A stretch of 39,153 nt of DNA from NCBI GenBank assembly GCA_002307295.1, contig DBTY01000001.1, positions 1-39,153 of the forward strand, written 5' to 3'. Made by a program: the position numbers and the translations under genes. Source of the DNA: Ignavibacteriales bacterium UBA1304. GTDB lineage: Bacteria; Bacteroidota; Ignavibacteria; Ignavibacteriales; Ignavibacteriaceae. Positions 1 to 8,961 of this stretch are shown piece after piece; positions within the stretch are counted from its first letter, which is position 1; each line of letters begins with the position of its first letter. The notes beneath the pieces are model-generated. The model saw only the letters and a program-made list of their open reading frames with translations, did not search any database and had not been told where the DNA came from.

Positions 1-370
1 TGTTTTATTTTGGACAGCTGTGATATTTAACCCCTAATAGATAAAATCCCCTTGGGTATAAACTTTTGTGATTAGGTTGCTGTGGAAATGAAATTTGATT
101 ATATTTGCTTAAAGTAAGTCATAAAAGACATAAAAATATCTGCAATTAACTTGAAGAAAAACAATGTTTGATTAGTGCTAAAAGCAAAATATGTAGTTTT
201 ATTCATAAAGACTTTTTTAGTGCTTTTAATAATTATAATTAAATATATCTACTTTATTTGTTTAAATTAAGCATATGATTTTAATTAGTATTTTCACATA
301 TTTTTTGTAGGAATAAATCAATTTAAACTATGAGAAAATTTGATTAGTTTTCAGGAGATAACAAAGCATA
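1..370. other. Non-coding leader upstream of the restriction-modification genes
   Basis: This AT-rich stretch holds no ORF with coding character on either strand. It ends with the AGGAGA-type ribosome-binding site at about 352-358 that serves the methyltransferase, though the spacing to its ATG is long (about 13 nt). I see no convincing palindromic C-box of the kind found upstream of restriction controller genes, no tRNA and no long repeat. It presumably carries the promoter of the restriction-modification operon, which I cannot place with confidence. Confidence 0.5.
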
Positions 371-1339
371 ATGAAAGTAAAAGAACCTCTATTTGATTAT
401 ATAAACCCGAGTATTGATTATCAAATTAAAAAGGGCGATAGCTTGGTCCTTCTTAAAAGCATTGCAAATGAAAAATTTGACCTAATTTTAACATCACCCC
501 CTTATAACGTTGGCAAATCTTACGAAACAAAGACAAGCATAGAAAAATATTTAGCTACTCAAGAAGAAATAATATGTGAACTGATTAGAACCCTTTCTGA
601 AAAAGGAAATCTCTGCTGGCAAGTTGGCAACTTTGTTGATAAGGGAGAAATATACCCTCTTGATATTTACTATTATCAAATCTTTAAAAAATATGGGTTA
701 AAACTTCGCAATAGGATCATATGGCATTTCGGACACGGACTTCACGCTTCAAACCGTTTCAGCGGACGTTATGAAACATTATTATGGTTTAGCAAATCAG
801 ATGAATATATTTTCAATCTTGACAATGTTAGAATACCTTCAAAGTATCCGGGAAAGCTTCATTTCAAAGGACCCAAAAAAGGGTTGCCTTCTGGTAATCC
901 TCTTGGAAAAAACCCAAGCGATATTTGGGAAATAATACAACAAGACTGGGAAAGCGGAATGTGGGACATTCCAAATGTAAAATCTAATCATCCAGAAAAA
1001 ACAGATCACCCATGTCAGTTTCCAATTGAGCTTGTTGAACGTTGTGTTCTTGCTTTATCAGAAGAAAACAGCTGGGTTTTAGACCCATTTTCAGGAGTGG
1101 GATCAACTGTGCTTGGAGCCATTAAAAATAATCGTAACGCAATTGGTATTGAAAAAGAAGATGAATATTGCAAAATAGCAATACAGCGAATAGAAGATTT
1201 GAAAGAAGGAAAATTAAAAATAAGACCTATCAATAAACCAATACATATACCTACAGGAAATGATAAAGTTTCACAAATTCCAAAAGAATGGTTACAACTT
1301 GATATCCTAAAAGGTAACGGAATAAACGGACATTTATGA
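371..1339 (+). CDS. Beta-class site-specific DNA methyltransferase (probable N4-cytosine)
   Basis: Type II modification methyltransferase that transfers methyl from S-adenosylmethionine to a base in the recognition site. The catalytic motif IV is TSPPYN at residues 41-46. The SAM-binding motif I, DPFSGVGS, is at about 238-245 near the C-terminus. Motif IV before motif I is the beta-class arrangement. SPPY (rather than D/NPPY) is usual for N4-cytosine enzymes, although some N6-adenine enzymes of this class also have it, so the base is inferred. At 322 aa it is full length. Its stop overlaps the start of the partner endonuclease by 4 bp (ATGA), so the two are translationally coupled. The partner resembles BglII/BstYI, so a GATC-centred hexamer with m4C is the simplest prediction for the target. 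Confidence 0.9.
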   Translation: MKVKEPLFDYINPSIDYQIKKGDSLVLLKSIANEKFDLILTSPPYNVGKSYETKTSIEKYLATQEEIICELIRTLSEKGNLCWQVGNFVDKGEIYPLDIYYYQIFKKYGLKLRNRIIWHFGHGLHASNRFSGRYETLLWFSKSDEYIFNLDNVRIPSKYPGKLHFKGPKKGLPSGNPLGKNPSDIWEIIQQDWESGMWDIPNVKSNHPEKTDHPCQFPIELVERCVLALSEENSWVLDPFSGVGSTVLGAIKNNRNAIGIEKEDEYCKIAIQRIEDLKEGKLKIRPINKPIHIPTGNDKVSQIPKEWLQLDILKGNGINGHL

Positions 1340-1950
1340 AAATAGCGCAAAAGTATTCACACTTGAATGGTGAAGAATATCTTATTGTTCATCATAACGA
1401 TCTTTATGAAGAAATAACTGATGTCATTAATAGTATCGATGCAGAAAATTTCAGAACAAAGATCAGCAAAGAGAAACAGAAAATTGGAAAGCCCTTATTA
1501 TCTCCTATTGAGTTAAATAAAACTTTTAATATCGCTTTTAACAAAAGCGAATGGAGAGAAAACCGGTACAATTATTACATCACTCTTGATCGCGAATTAA
1601 TGGAAAAAAGTGTCTTAATGTCGGCCAAAGAACAAAAGGAGTTTTTAATTACAAATGGAGAAAAAGAGCCAATTTATAGTTATAACCAAACAGATTTTGT
1701 AAAAAACAAGATTGCAGTAGAAGTACAATTTGGGAAATATGCTTTTGTTGCATTTGACTTATTTGTAAAACATATGCTTTTTTATTCTGGAGGAAAAATC
1801 AATCTCGGTATTGAGATTCTTCCAACAAAGAAAATGCAATCACAAATGAGTAGTGGAGTGGCTTATTATGAAGGAGAAGTTTACAATGTAATGCGTCAGG
1901 GTAGGAATAGTCCCCCTGTACCGTTGCTTATATTAGGCATAGAGCCATAG
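1336..1950 (+). CDS. BglII/BstYI-like type II restriction endonuclease
   Basis: Cleaves DNA unmodified by the adjacent methyltransferase. The sequence TDFVKNKIAVEVQF (residues 119-132) contains an Asp120-x8-Glu129-Val-Gln131 signature. Its spacing equals that of the BglII active site (Asp84, Glu93, Gln95), a variant of the PD-(D/E)xK fold. The length of 204 aa is close to BglII and BstYI. The ATG overlaps the methyltransferase stop, so expression depends on translation of the modification gene, a common safety arrangement. The family assignment rests on the motif and length; the rest of the protein is too divergent to align by eye. The recognition sequence cannot be read from the protein. Confidence 0.8.
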   Translation: MKIAQKYSHLNGEEYLIVHHNDLYEEITDVINSIDAENFRTKISKEKQKIGKPLLSPIELNKTFNIAFNKSEWRENRYNYYITLDRELMEKSVLMSAKEQKEFLITNGEKEPIYSYNQTDFVKNKIAVEVQFGKYAFVAFDLFVKHMLFYSGGKINLGIEILPTKKMQSQMSSGVAYYEGEVYNVMRQGRNSPPVPLLILGIEP

Positions 1951-2073
1951 CAAACAAGTAGAGTAACGACAAAGACTTAAACTAATTTAATAATTCAGGT
2001 TTTATGTCTCTTTAACTATTTAGATTGTCACATATTCTAAATTCTAAATATTACTAACTTAATCGCTATTATT

Positions 2074-2382
2074 ATGAAAACGACTAAACAAAATTTAATT
2101 TCTTTTGACGAATATTTAGATAAAGAGTATGGAAAGGTCGGCTCGCCAAAGAGGGATAAATACGAACAAGGATTTGAAGCTTTTAAACTAGGCGTAGCGC
2201 TTAAGCAAATGAGAAAGCAAAATAATCTAACTCAGGAACAATTAGCCGAAAAATGCGGCACAATAAAAACTTATATATCCCGCATAGAGAATGACGCGTC
2301 GGATATAAGGTTATCTACGTTAATGCGAATAGTTAATATTGGATTGGGAGGCAATTTAAGATTAACTGTAGATTATAAATAA
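2074..2382 (+). CDS. HigA-type HTH (XRE family) DNA-binding protein, orphan antitoxin-like
   Basis: Small DNA-binding protein of 102 aa. The N-terminal half (FDEYLDKEYG... then KYEQGFEAFKLGVALKQ) is the extension typical of antitoxins paired with RelE/HigB toxins. The XRE helix-turn-helix covers about residues 43-95 (LTQEQLAEKCG... TYISRIEN). Such antitoxins bind their own promoter and neutralise a toxin encoded next to them. Here the 123 bp upstream and 135 bp downstream contain no toxin gene, so it is an orphan. It could instead be a regulator for the neighbouring restriction system, but it is longer than typical C proteins and lies downstream rather than between promoter and endonuclease. 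The HTH call is firm; its role is open. Confidence 0.85.
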   Translation: MKTTKQNLISFDEYLDKEYGKVGSPKRDKYEQGFEAFKLGVALKQMRKQNNLTQEQLAEKCGTIKTYISRIENDASDIRLSTLMRIVNIGLGGNLRLTVDYK

Positions 2383-2517
2383 ATCTTCCCCTTAACCTCG
2401 CGACAAGAATTTAATAATACTGCTTTTTACGCTTTACGCTTGTTTTTTTGAGCCAATTTACATTTTTTTGTACGCCCGTTTTTAGTTATGTTGCAATACA
2501 AAAAAAGGAATTAGTTT

Positions 2518-3075
2518 ATGGAAAACCATGTTTGCCCATGGTACTACGGATATTTTTTGACAAATCCTTTAAGACGCCTATTTCAAAACCCAGACGCAAT
2601 TTTAGCCCCTTTTATTGAAGAAGGCATGTCTGTATTAGAAGTTGGTCCTGGGATGGGGTTTTTCAGCCTTTCGTTAGCAAATTTAGTTGGCGATTCCGGC
2701 AGGCTTTACTGCGTTGAACTTCAGGTAAAAATGCTGGAAAAACTTAATAAACGAATTCAAAAAGCGGGATTGGAAAAACGCGCCGCTTTAAGGCTTTGCG
2801 CAAACGAATCGCTTCGCATTGACGATCTTGAAAATAAAATTGACCTGGCGTTTGTTTTTGCAGTAGCCCATGAGGCCGCCGATCAGAAATTATTTCTAGT
2901 GGAAATTATGCAGTCGTTAAAAAGAGACGGTTTGCTTTTTATTTCTGAACCTAAAGGACACGTATCACTAAAGAACTTTGAGGCTACTCTTTCTTTCATA
3001 AGAAAATCTGATTTTAATATAGTTACTTATCCAAATATAAAAGGAAATTATTCAGTAGTTCTAAGAAAAAACTAA
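2518..3075 (+). CDS. Class I SAM-dependent methyltransferase, substrate unknown
   Basis: A 185-aa Rossmann-fold methyltransferase. Motif I is VLEVGPGMG at residues 39-47, followed by the acidic strand-2 end (YCVELQ) that would hold the SAM ribose. Further Rossmann elements are FVFAVAHEA and the LKRDGLLFISEPKGH strand. The early WYYGYFLTNPLRRL segment resembles methyltransferases that act on small molecules or metalloid-type substrates, but nothing fixes the substrate. It is convergent with the glycosyltransferase gene, with only 6 bp between the two stops, and I see no terminator hairpin in that gap. It stands alone on its strand. Confidence 0.8.
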   Translation: MENHVCPWYYGYFLTNPLRRLFQNPDAILAPFIEEGMSVLEVGPGMGFFSLSLANLVGDSGRLYCVELQVKMLEKLNKRIQKAGLEKRAALRLCANESLRIDDLENKIDLAFVFAVAHEAADQKLFLVEIMQSLKRDGLLFISEPKGHVSLKNFEATLSFIRKSDFNIVTYPNIKGNYSVVLRKN

Positions 3076-3081
3076 CCTTAT

Positions 3082-4218
3082 TTACGAGTTAATATACTTA
3101 GCTACTTTTTCAGTTCCGTTTTCAAGGCGGACGTTTTCTATATTGTGTTTATACTTTTCTATTAGCTCAGGCTCGTTCATTAGCGCCGCAATTTTTTCGA
3201 GTAATATTTTTATATTTTTTTCGTAGATGCCAAGTTTGTTAGCCACAATAAAATCCACATTCCCCTTTTCCTGTTCCCAAATATAGCTGTTAACTACTGG
3301 AATTTTTTTAGATATTAAAATCTCCATAAAAGTTGAAGCGCCGCATTTGGTAATTACAACGTCCGATATGCTGATAAGCTCATAAACAAAATCGATATAG
3401 CCGTATACTTTTAAATTGTCAATATTCCATTTGTTTTTAATTTCTAAAGCTTTTTTATAAAGTTTTTCATTCCTACCGCAAACAAAAGCTATTTCGCAAT
3501 CCGGGTTCAATTCCAGAATATTTTTAAGCAGTTCGGCTCCTTTAGGTATGCCGTCTCCCCCGCCAAGCACAAGCAGAGTTTTATTTTTTACAAAACCGCG
3601 TTTGTTTTTATATTCGGTAATTTCATTTACCGAGGCAGGCTTAGAAAATTTTTCGTCTAATGGGAAAGGGAATACTTTTATATTTTCTTCGTTGATATTA
3701 TCCTTTATACACCGTTGTTTAAGCTCCTGGCTAAAGACAATAAAATTCTGATTTTCCCTTAAGAACCAAAGCGGATGCGCAATATATGGATCGGTTACTA
3801 CTGTTATAACTGGAGTTAAAAGTTTGTTCCTTTTTTTTATGCGGTAAATTGGTTTAATTGCAAAAAAATGGAATAGTATTATTTTATCCGGGCGCTCCTC
3901 CAGAATTGTTTTGGTCAGCGTTTTTTCAATAAATATTGACACCAAAAATCCGCTTATTTCCGATACAAATTTGATTTTATGTATTGCGTAAATAAGTTCA
4001 TATAGCCATTTTGCTTTATTCTGTAAAATACGGTAACCGTCCTCTATAACAAATTTTACAAACCATCCGGCGTCAGCAAATCCGTCTACTAATTTAATTC
4101 CAACATCGTCTTTAGCGTTCTTGTCCAGATATTGAGCTATTGCTTTAGCGGGAGCCAGATGCCCTCCGCCAGTTTTAAGATATATAAATAAATACTTTTT
4201 CTTTTTACTTTCGTTCAT
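3082..4218 (-). CDS. MGDG synthase/UgtP-like glycosyltransferase (GT28)
   Basis: GT-B fold glycosyltransferase of the monogalactosyldiacylglycerol synthase / diacylglycerol glucosyltransferase family, which transfers a sugar from UDP-sugar to diacylglycerol at the cytoplasmic membrane. The N-terminal acceptor domain begins with LKTGGGHLAPAKAIA (Gly17-Gly18-Gly19-His20), the family's GGGH loop. The C-terminal donor domain has LLVLGGGDG, then CGASTFMEI and WEQEKGNVDFI, matching the family's nucleotide-sugar site. At 378 aa it is full length. AAGGTG lies 5 nt before the ATG. Its start is 4 bp from the end of the upstream paralogue, so the two form an operon. Related proteins include MurG; the GGGH loop and QEKGN favour a lipid glycosyltransferase. 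Confidence 0.82.
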   Translation of the reverse strand: MNESKKKKYLFIYLKTGGGHLAPAKAIAQYLDKNAKDDVGIKLVDGFADAGWFVKFVIEDGYRILQNKAKWLYELIYAIHKIKFVSEISGFLVSIFIEKTLTKTILEERPDKIILFHFFAIKPIYRIKKRNKLLTPVITVVTDPYIAHPLWFLRENQNFIVFSQELKQRCIKDNINEENIKVFPFPLDEKFSKPASVNEITEYKNKRGFVKNKTLLVLGGGDGIPKGAELLKNILELNPDCEIAFVCGRNEKLYKKALEIKNKWNIDNLKVYGYIDFVYELISISDVVITKCGASTFMEILISKKIPVVNSYIWEQEKGNVDFIVANKLGIYEKNIKILLEKIAALMNEPELIEKYKHNIENVRLENGTEKVAKYINS

Positions 4219-4222
4219 GCAA

Positions 4223-5575
4223 TCACCTTAACACAGCTGAATTTTCGCGGTTCATTTTACCGGTTTCAAGAATTTCTTTTATTTTATGAGTCCCAAGTTT
4301 GCGCACTTTTAAGAAGCCAGACCATGCAGCGTCGGCAATTCGTCCTTTATTTATCAACTCAAAAAGCCACTGGTCGGTATAAGCCGGATCCTCCTGCCGT
4401 ATTCCCGCCTGAACCTCAAACAGCCATTTTGAATTAAACTTTTCCTGCGAACCAATTGGAGGAGTCATAATTATTGGAAGTCCAAGTCCGCTATAAAAAG
4501 AAAGCTCGCTCGGTTTAGTCCAAAGTATGTCAGTCTCATGCAAAATATTATTAAACTTAGTAAAATATTCGTCAAGAGTTTCGCCGTAGATAATTTCAAT
4601 CTGCGAGTCGTCTTTAGTAATTTTTTCCTTCACTTCATAAAAATAATCGTTCACGTTTTTCTTTGTTCCAGCGGAAAGAATTAGTTTTACTTCATTTTTT
4701 AAAATTCTTTTTTTCAGGCTCTGAGCAATTTTGCCTCCAATTTCCGCCTGAGCTCCCGCTCCGCCCACTGTATAAGTAACGGTTAATTTTTTTTGTTCTT
4801 TTGGTATGTAAGCGCTTTCGCCTAGAAAAAAGTTAACGTTTTTTTCGTGCCGGGTTCGGAATTTTTTTTCCGGGTCCAAACGGATAAGCCTTTGCCCAAG
4901 GTCCGATTTTAGAACTGCTAAATCTTTACCGCCAGTTAGCTCAACCGGCAGTGGAAACCCGGTAATAAAAATTCTTTCGTCTGGAACGCCATAAGCCTTT
5001 AGCCGTTGAGCGGCTTTACCGCAGGGAGCAAAATACTCAATCCTGCTTTCCCATGGTTCCCGCGCAACCCAGACGCGGTTAAGATCGGCGTCGCATATTA
5101 TACAAAAAACAGATTGCAAGCCCTGCATATCCGCCGCAATTGCCGGAGCAAAAAAAGAGGTTACAATAGGCAAATTTTTACTTCTGACCGTATCCAAGAT
5201 GCTGTCGCACAGCCCTTTTTTTATGCTTGAGTTCAGCAAATTCACCTGAAATGTAGTAAAAGATAAATCGCGCATTGGGTAATAAGACGGTATATGTAAA
5301 AATGTTTCAAGCAGATTAAATAGCGGATTGCCAATAAGAGGTATTCCTTTGGCGCGCGAAAAAAGCTCGTATGCGCCAAGCACGCGTTTCCATAACTTCT
5401 GTTCATTTTTTGTACTGGCGCTATTTGCGCCTACTGTAATTATATTTTCTTCAGCAATATCTTTTAACGGAAAAACGGCTCTCTGGTGTCCGTTCCCCAT
5501 CGTAGCGGAAATTACCCACGCTTTCTGTTCGTTTTTTTTGTTCTCCTGACTGCCGTTTTTCATCTGTATTGACAT
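4223..5575 (-). CDS. GT-B glycosyltransferase-like protein related to MGDG synthases
   Basis: A 450-aa protein with the same architecture as its downstream neighbour but strongly diverged. The N-terminal ISATMGNGHQRA (about residues 22-33) is a variant of the GxGH acceptor loop. A C-terminal segment, KPSELSFYSGLGLPIIM followed by PPIGSQEKFN, corresponds to the donor-binding region. The middle TVTYTVGGAGAQAE resembles the glycine-rich start of the second Rossmann domain. The expected Glu/Asn set for UDP-sugar binding is only partly recognisable, so substrate and even activity are uncertain. It sits first in a two-gene operon with the GT28 gene (4-bp gap), suggesting stepwise assembly of a glycolipid or a paired synthase. 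No signal peptide or membrane helix is seen. Confidence 0.65.
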   Translation of the reverse strand: MSIQMKNGSQENKKNEQKAWVISATMGNGHQRAVFPLKDIAEENIITVGANSASTKNEQKLWKRVLGAYELFSRAKGIPLIGNPLFNLLETFLHIPSYYPMRDLSFTTFQVNLLNSSIKKGLCDSILDTVRSKNLPIVTSFFAPAIAADMQGLQSVFCIICDADLNRVWVAREPWESRIEYFAPCGKAAQRLKAYGVPDERIFITGFPLPVELTGGKDLAVLKSDLGQRLIRLDPEKKFRTRHEKNVNFFLGESAYIPKEQKKLTVTYTVGGAGAQAEIGGKIAQSLKKRILKNEVKLILSAGTKKNVNDYFYEVKEKITKDDSQIEIIYGETLDEYFTKFNNILHETDILWTKPSELSFYSGLGLPIIMTPPIGSQEKFNSKWLFEVQAGIRQEDPAYTDQWLFELINKGRIADAAWSGFLKVRKLGTHKIKEILETGKMNRENSAVLR

Positions 5576-5698
5576 ATTTTTGTAATAAAATTATAGTTCT
5601 AATTTGCTAAATTTCGGCAGATATAACAATACATAAATCCCTGGAAGTATTTTATAAAAATTAAATTATTCAGCTAATAGTAAATGGATAAATATATA

Positions 5699-8494
5699 TT
5701 AATGCTTTGTAAACATTTTTTTTAACTCCTGAGCGTTAATTTCATACTCAGGATTAAAATCAGCTGAATTTATATAAGCAAGAATTGACTTGTATAACTG
5801 CGCAGCTTCAGGCTTATCCAAAATGTTATTTAATTGCGACATACAAACAAGCAGCTTTCCTTTTCCAACTTTAAATTCAAAAATTAAACCTAATTTATGA
5901 TTCCGTTCTAAGTTGTCAATTACCTGAACAATAGGTTTATACTCTTGGGCAGCGTTATCAAGTATGAATGAATTGCTCGCTTTAATAATAGGAAACCATT
6001 GCCAGTTTGTATGGAATTCCGTAGGGAAATAATTAAATATAGGATGTTTCGGATTGGTTAATATTCCCAGAGTTCCGGGCGATATTGGTTTCTTCACCCA
6101 TTCGCTTATTCCTTTGAACATTCCAAAGTTCCAGAAATCAGGAGGGAAAAGCCCCGGATAGCTTTTATCTTTAACGTCTTCAGTCGATGGGAAAAGTAAT
6201 ACTTTGCCTCCCTGCTCTAAACTCACAAGCTGTTGATCGTCTAGGTTTTCTGTAATAATAATGTCTTTAGGTTTTTCGATATCAGCGGATGGAGGATAAA
6301 CCCAAATGGGGTAAATATTAGAGTAAGAGGAGTCAGACATTGACAAATCGATTGTTAGCTTTTCAGCGCTTTTGATAGACGAAAGATCAATACTTATTTC
6401 TCCAGCCTGAGTAAGTTTTCCTTTTTCCAAAATCAGTTTTTGAAAAACGCCAGAATTAATTACATCGCCATTTTGGTTTTTCACTTTCCATGATAAACTG
6501 TTTTCGATATTTTTATTTGAATAATTTGCTACAATATTTTTTGCGTGGAAAATCTCTTTATTTGTCCAGCAATATTTTGGATACTCAAGTATTAACACTA
6601 CGTCGTTACACGATTGCAGCCATTCTTCGCGACTGACTACATTTTTACTATCCATAAAGGCGTCAAGAATGCCAATAAGAGCGGTTCCCTGACCAGGATA
6701 ATCCTGCAAGTCTAACAACTGAAATCCCGCCAATCCTTTGGTGCGTATAGCCGTTTCCATTTCGGCTTTATAACACTCGGCGGACCATGCCCCGGAGGCT
6801 TTTTGAAATTCAATATCCTGTTTAAGCATGCCTGCTTTTTTTAGACGGTCGCGGAATATTTCTAAGTTCCAGGCGCGTAGCGTCCCAATATATTTGTTAA
6901 TCTCGCTATAATCCGGATATATCTGATACTGGCCGATCTCATGACTAACAATAGGGATTTTTAATTGCGATACGGCAAAATTATAATTTGTTTCAGTCGA
7001 AGGCGTAACGCTATTTAACGTCCCGCCGTCTTTGGAATCGGCAAAAGCATGAGTAAGCCGCGTGTGAGTTAATATGGTATCCTTTTCGTATGGAGTTCTG
7101 GCGCCAATAAAAAAATCAGAACAAGGCAGCGGCGCCGCATATCCTATATTGTTATTCGAACCCATTGTATACAGCGGCCTGCTATCATATTCTTTAAGAG
7201 CTTCAATATTTTTCTCAACATTGTTATGACCGCCCCAAATTTCATTGCCTTGAGAAAACATAACAAACGAAGGATGGTTGGCGTAAGAGTTTAACATGGC
7301 AATACCTTCTTTCCGCAACATAAGAGCTAATGTGTCAGACTCAAGCCCGCCCCAAAACGGCAGTTCCGCCTGAATATAAATCCCTTCAATATCAGCAGCT
7401 TCAAAAGCGGCTTCGGGAGGACAGTACGAGTGAAAACGGTAGTGGTTAATTCCATAAGATTTTGCAATTTTAAATACTCGCGTCCACTCTTCTATATTCA
7501 TAGGCGTACAACCCGTTAACGGGAACACCGCCGCGTCATGCTTCCCCCGTAAAAATACGGTTCGTCCGTTAATATCGAATTGCGTTCCTTTAGCGGAAAA
7601 TTTTCTCATCCCAAACGGGACTGTTTTTGAATCTTTTATTTCTCCGTTTGAAATTACGGCTGTTAATTTATATATAGGCTGTTCGTATTCATCCCATAAA
7701 CTACAGTCTGCGGATAAATCATATTCTAACTCTAAAACAGGTTTACACTCCGTTGTTATTTTTTTTGTTTTTAAATTTTTTGTCTGCCCATGCTCAGTTT
7801 TTTCTACAATCAAATCAATATCTAAATTGCTTAAGTTTAATCCGTTAACTATTTCCATCTTAATATCAATCTTACGTTTATCAATATCAGGATAAACTTG
7901 TAAATTTGATATATACGTTTTAGAAGCCGCTTCTAAAAAAAGCTTTCCGATAATTCCATTCCAGTTAGTCTGCGTTTCGTCCGAGTAGATATGCACGTTG
8001 CCGTATGGAGTAAGTTTCAGATCATTATTAATTTGAATGGTTATATAGTGTTCGCCTGGCGCAAGCAGTCCAGTTACGTCAAACTGCTGAGCCGACTGAA
8101 GCGTTTTAGATTCGCCTACAAAGAAGCTATCAATCCATACTTGTGAAGCTTTAGTTCTTTCAAGAAATAAGGCAATATGTTTATCCTGCATAGCCGGAGG
8201 GATAAAAACTTTTTTCCTGTACCAGGCCGCTCCTTCATATTTATATACCCTGTTTAAGCGCATTGCGCTCGTATCTTTATTAAGTATCCCTTTGCAGTTT
8301 AAATCGGTAGTTCCCGGCAGATTAATGGAGCCGCTTAGATTTAACGAATACCAATTATTTTTTACGCCAATATTAGCAGTATCTAATTGGAACTGCCACT
8401 TGCCATTTAGATCGACATATTCTCTTATCATCTCGGTCTTTGTGCCGCATGCTACCAAAGCAAATGATAATAAAAGCAGATAAAGGTTTTTCAT
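5699..8494 (-). CDS. Glycoside hydrolase family 2 lipoprotein
   Basis: Exported beta-glycosidase of the GH2 superfamily (beta-galactosidase/glucuronidase/mannosidase type), 931 aa. A lipoprotein signal peptide ends in LVAC with Cys16 as the lipidated residue, so it is anchored in an outer or inner membrane leaflet. A sugar-binding jelly-roll domain is at about 25-200 (AAWYRKKVFIPP) and an immunoglobulin-like domain at about 200-300. The TIM barrel follows (NGRTVFLRGKHD, then YGINHYRFHSYCPP). The acid/base is Glu418 in SQGNEIWGG and the nucleophile is Glu519 in VSHEIGQY, 101 residues apart as expected for GH2. About 300 further residues form accessory domains. The exact sugar cannot be told. 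It is monocistronic as far as visible. Confidence 0.88.
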   Translation of the reverse strand: MKNLYLLLLSFALVACGTKTEMIREYVDLNGKWQFQLDTANIGVKNNWYSLNLSGSINLPGTTDLNCKGILNKDTSAMRLNRVYKYEGAAWYRKKVFIPPAMQDKHIALFLERTKASQVWIDSFFVGESKTLQSAQQFDVTGLLAPGEHYITIQINNDLKLTPYGNVHIYSDETQTNWNGIIGKLFLEAASKTYISNLQVYPDIDKRKIDIKMEIVNGLNLSNLDIDLIVEKTEHGQTKNLKTKKITTECKPVLELEYDLSADCSLWDEYEQPIYKLTAVISNGEIKDSKTVPFGMRKFSAKGTQFDINGRTVFLRGKHDAAVFPLTGCTPMNIEEWTRVFKIAKSYGINHYRFHSYCPPEAAFEAADIEGIYIQAELPFWGGLESDTLALMLRKEGIAMLNSYANHPSFVMFSQGNEIWGGHNNVEKNIEALKEYDSRPLYTMGSNNNIGYAAPLPCSDFFIGARTPYEKDTILTHTRLTHAFADSKDGGTLNSVTPSTETNYNFAVSQLKIPIVSHEIGQYQIYPDYSEINKYIGTLRAWNLEIFRDRLKKAGMLKQDIEFQKASGAWSAECYKAEMETAIRTKGLAGFQLLDLQDYPGQGTALIGILDAFMDSKNVVSREEWLQSCNDVVLILEYPKYCWTNKEIFHAKNIVANYSNKNIENSLSWKVKNQNGDVINSGVFQKLILEKGKLTQAGEISIDLSSIKSAEKLTIDLSMSDSSYSNIYPIWVYPPSADIEKPKDIIITENLDDQQLVSLEQGGKVLLFPSTEDVKDKSYPGLFPPDFWNFGMFKGISEWVKKPISPGTLGILTNPKHPIFNYFPTEFHTNWQWFPIIKASNSFILDNAAQEYKPIVQVIDNLERNHKLGLIFEFKVGKGKLLVCMSQLNNILDKPEAAQLYKSILAYINSADFNPEYEINAQELKKMFTKH

Positions 8495-8961
8495 AATATT
8501 GATTTTATTTTTTAAAATTTTGTTGAGTTTTTTTTTCGCCGGAGCCGCCCATATTTTTATGCTGTCTGAATTAATTTACTAAAAGTTGCGTAAACATAAA
8601 ATATTTGAATACATAAATTATTTCAGTAAGCGGCATTTTTTTAATTCGCAAAGCTGCATTTTAGTCCGCTTCTTTTCCGGAGCTTAATTAACGCCATTTA
8701 AATATTTTAATTTTTCTGATGACAAAAAAGAAAAATTTATTTATGTTAATAACATGATGTTTTTATAACCTCTTTTAATAACCAAGGGGACGAACGATGC
8801 GGCGGAAATTGTTTGAACGGTATGAGATCAATAGTATCCATTTGATAATAGTTTAATTTAGCAATTGTTCATCCGGGAGTGAATTTATATAGCTTTGCCG
8901 ATTAATATATTTTTACTCTTTATAAATAGTATTTCCAATAACTATATTTACAGGTCTGAAT
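8495..8961. other. Non-coding divergent region between GH2 and RDD genes
   Basis: This 467-bp AT-rich region presumably contains the divergent promoters of the GH2 gene (leftward) and the RDD gene (rightward). A short open frame of 19 codons (8797-8856) follows an AAGGGGA-like site, but its coding status is doubtful. I see no tRNA, no perfect long inverted repeat and no clear terminator. Confidence 0.5.

Noticed and set aside
1..25. The first bases (TGTTTTATTTTGGACAGC) look a little like an insertion-sequence end.
   Set aside because: No transposase, no matching inverted copy and no target duplication can be seen, and the resemblance is weak.
2074..2382. Restriction controller (C) protein for the upstream system.
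   Set aside because: It lies downstream of the endonuclease, is longer than C proteins and has an antitoxin-type N-terminal extension; no C-box palindrome was seen before the methyltransferase.
3070..3090. Terminator between the convergent methyltransferase and glycosyltransferase genes.
   Set aside because: The gap is only 6 bp and no stem-loop with a T tract is visible in or near it.
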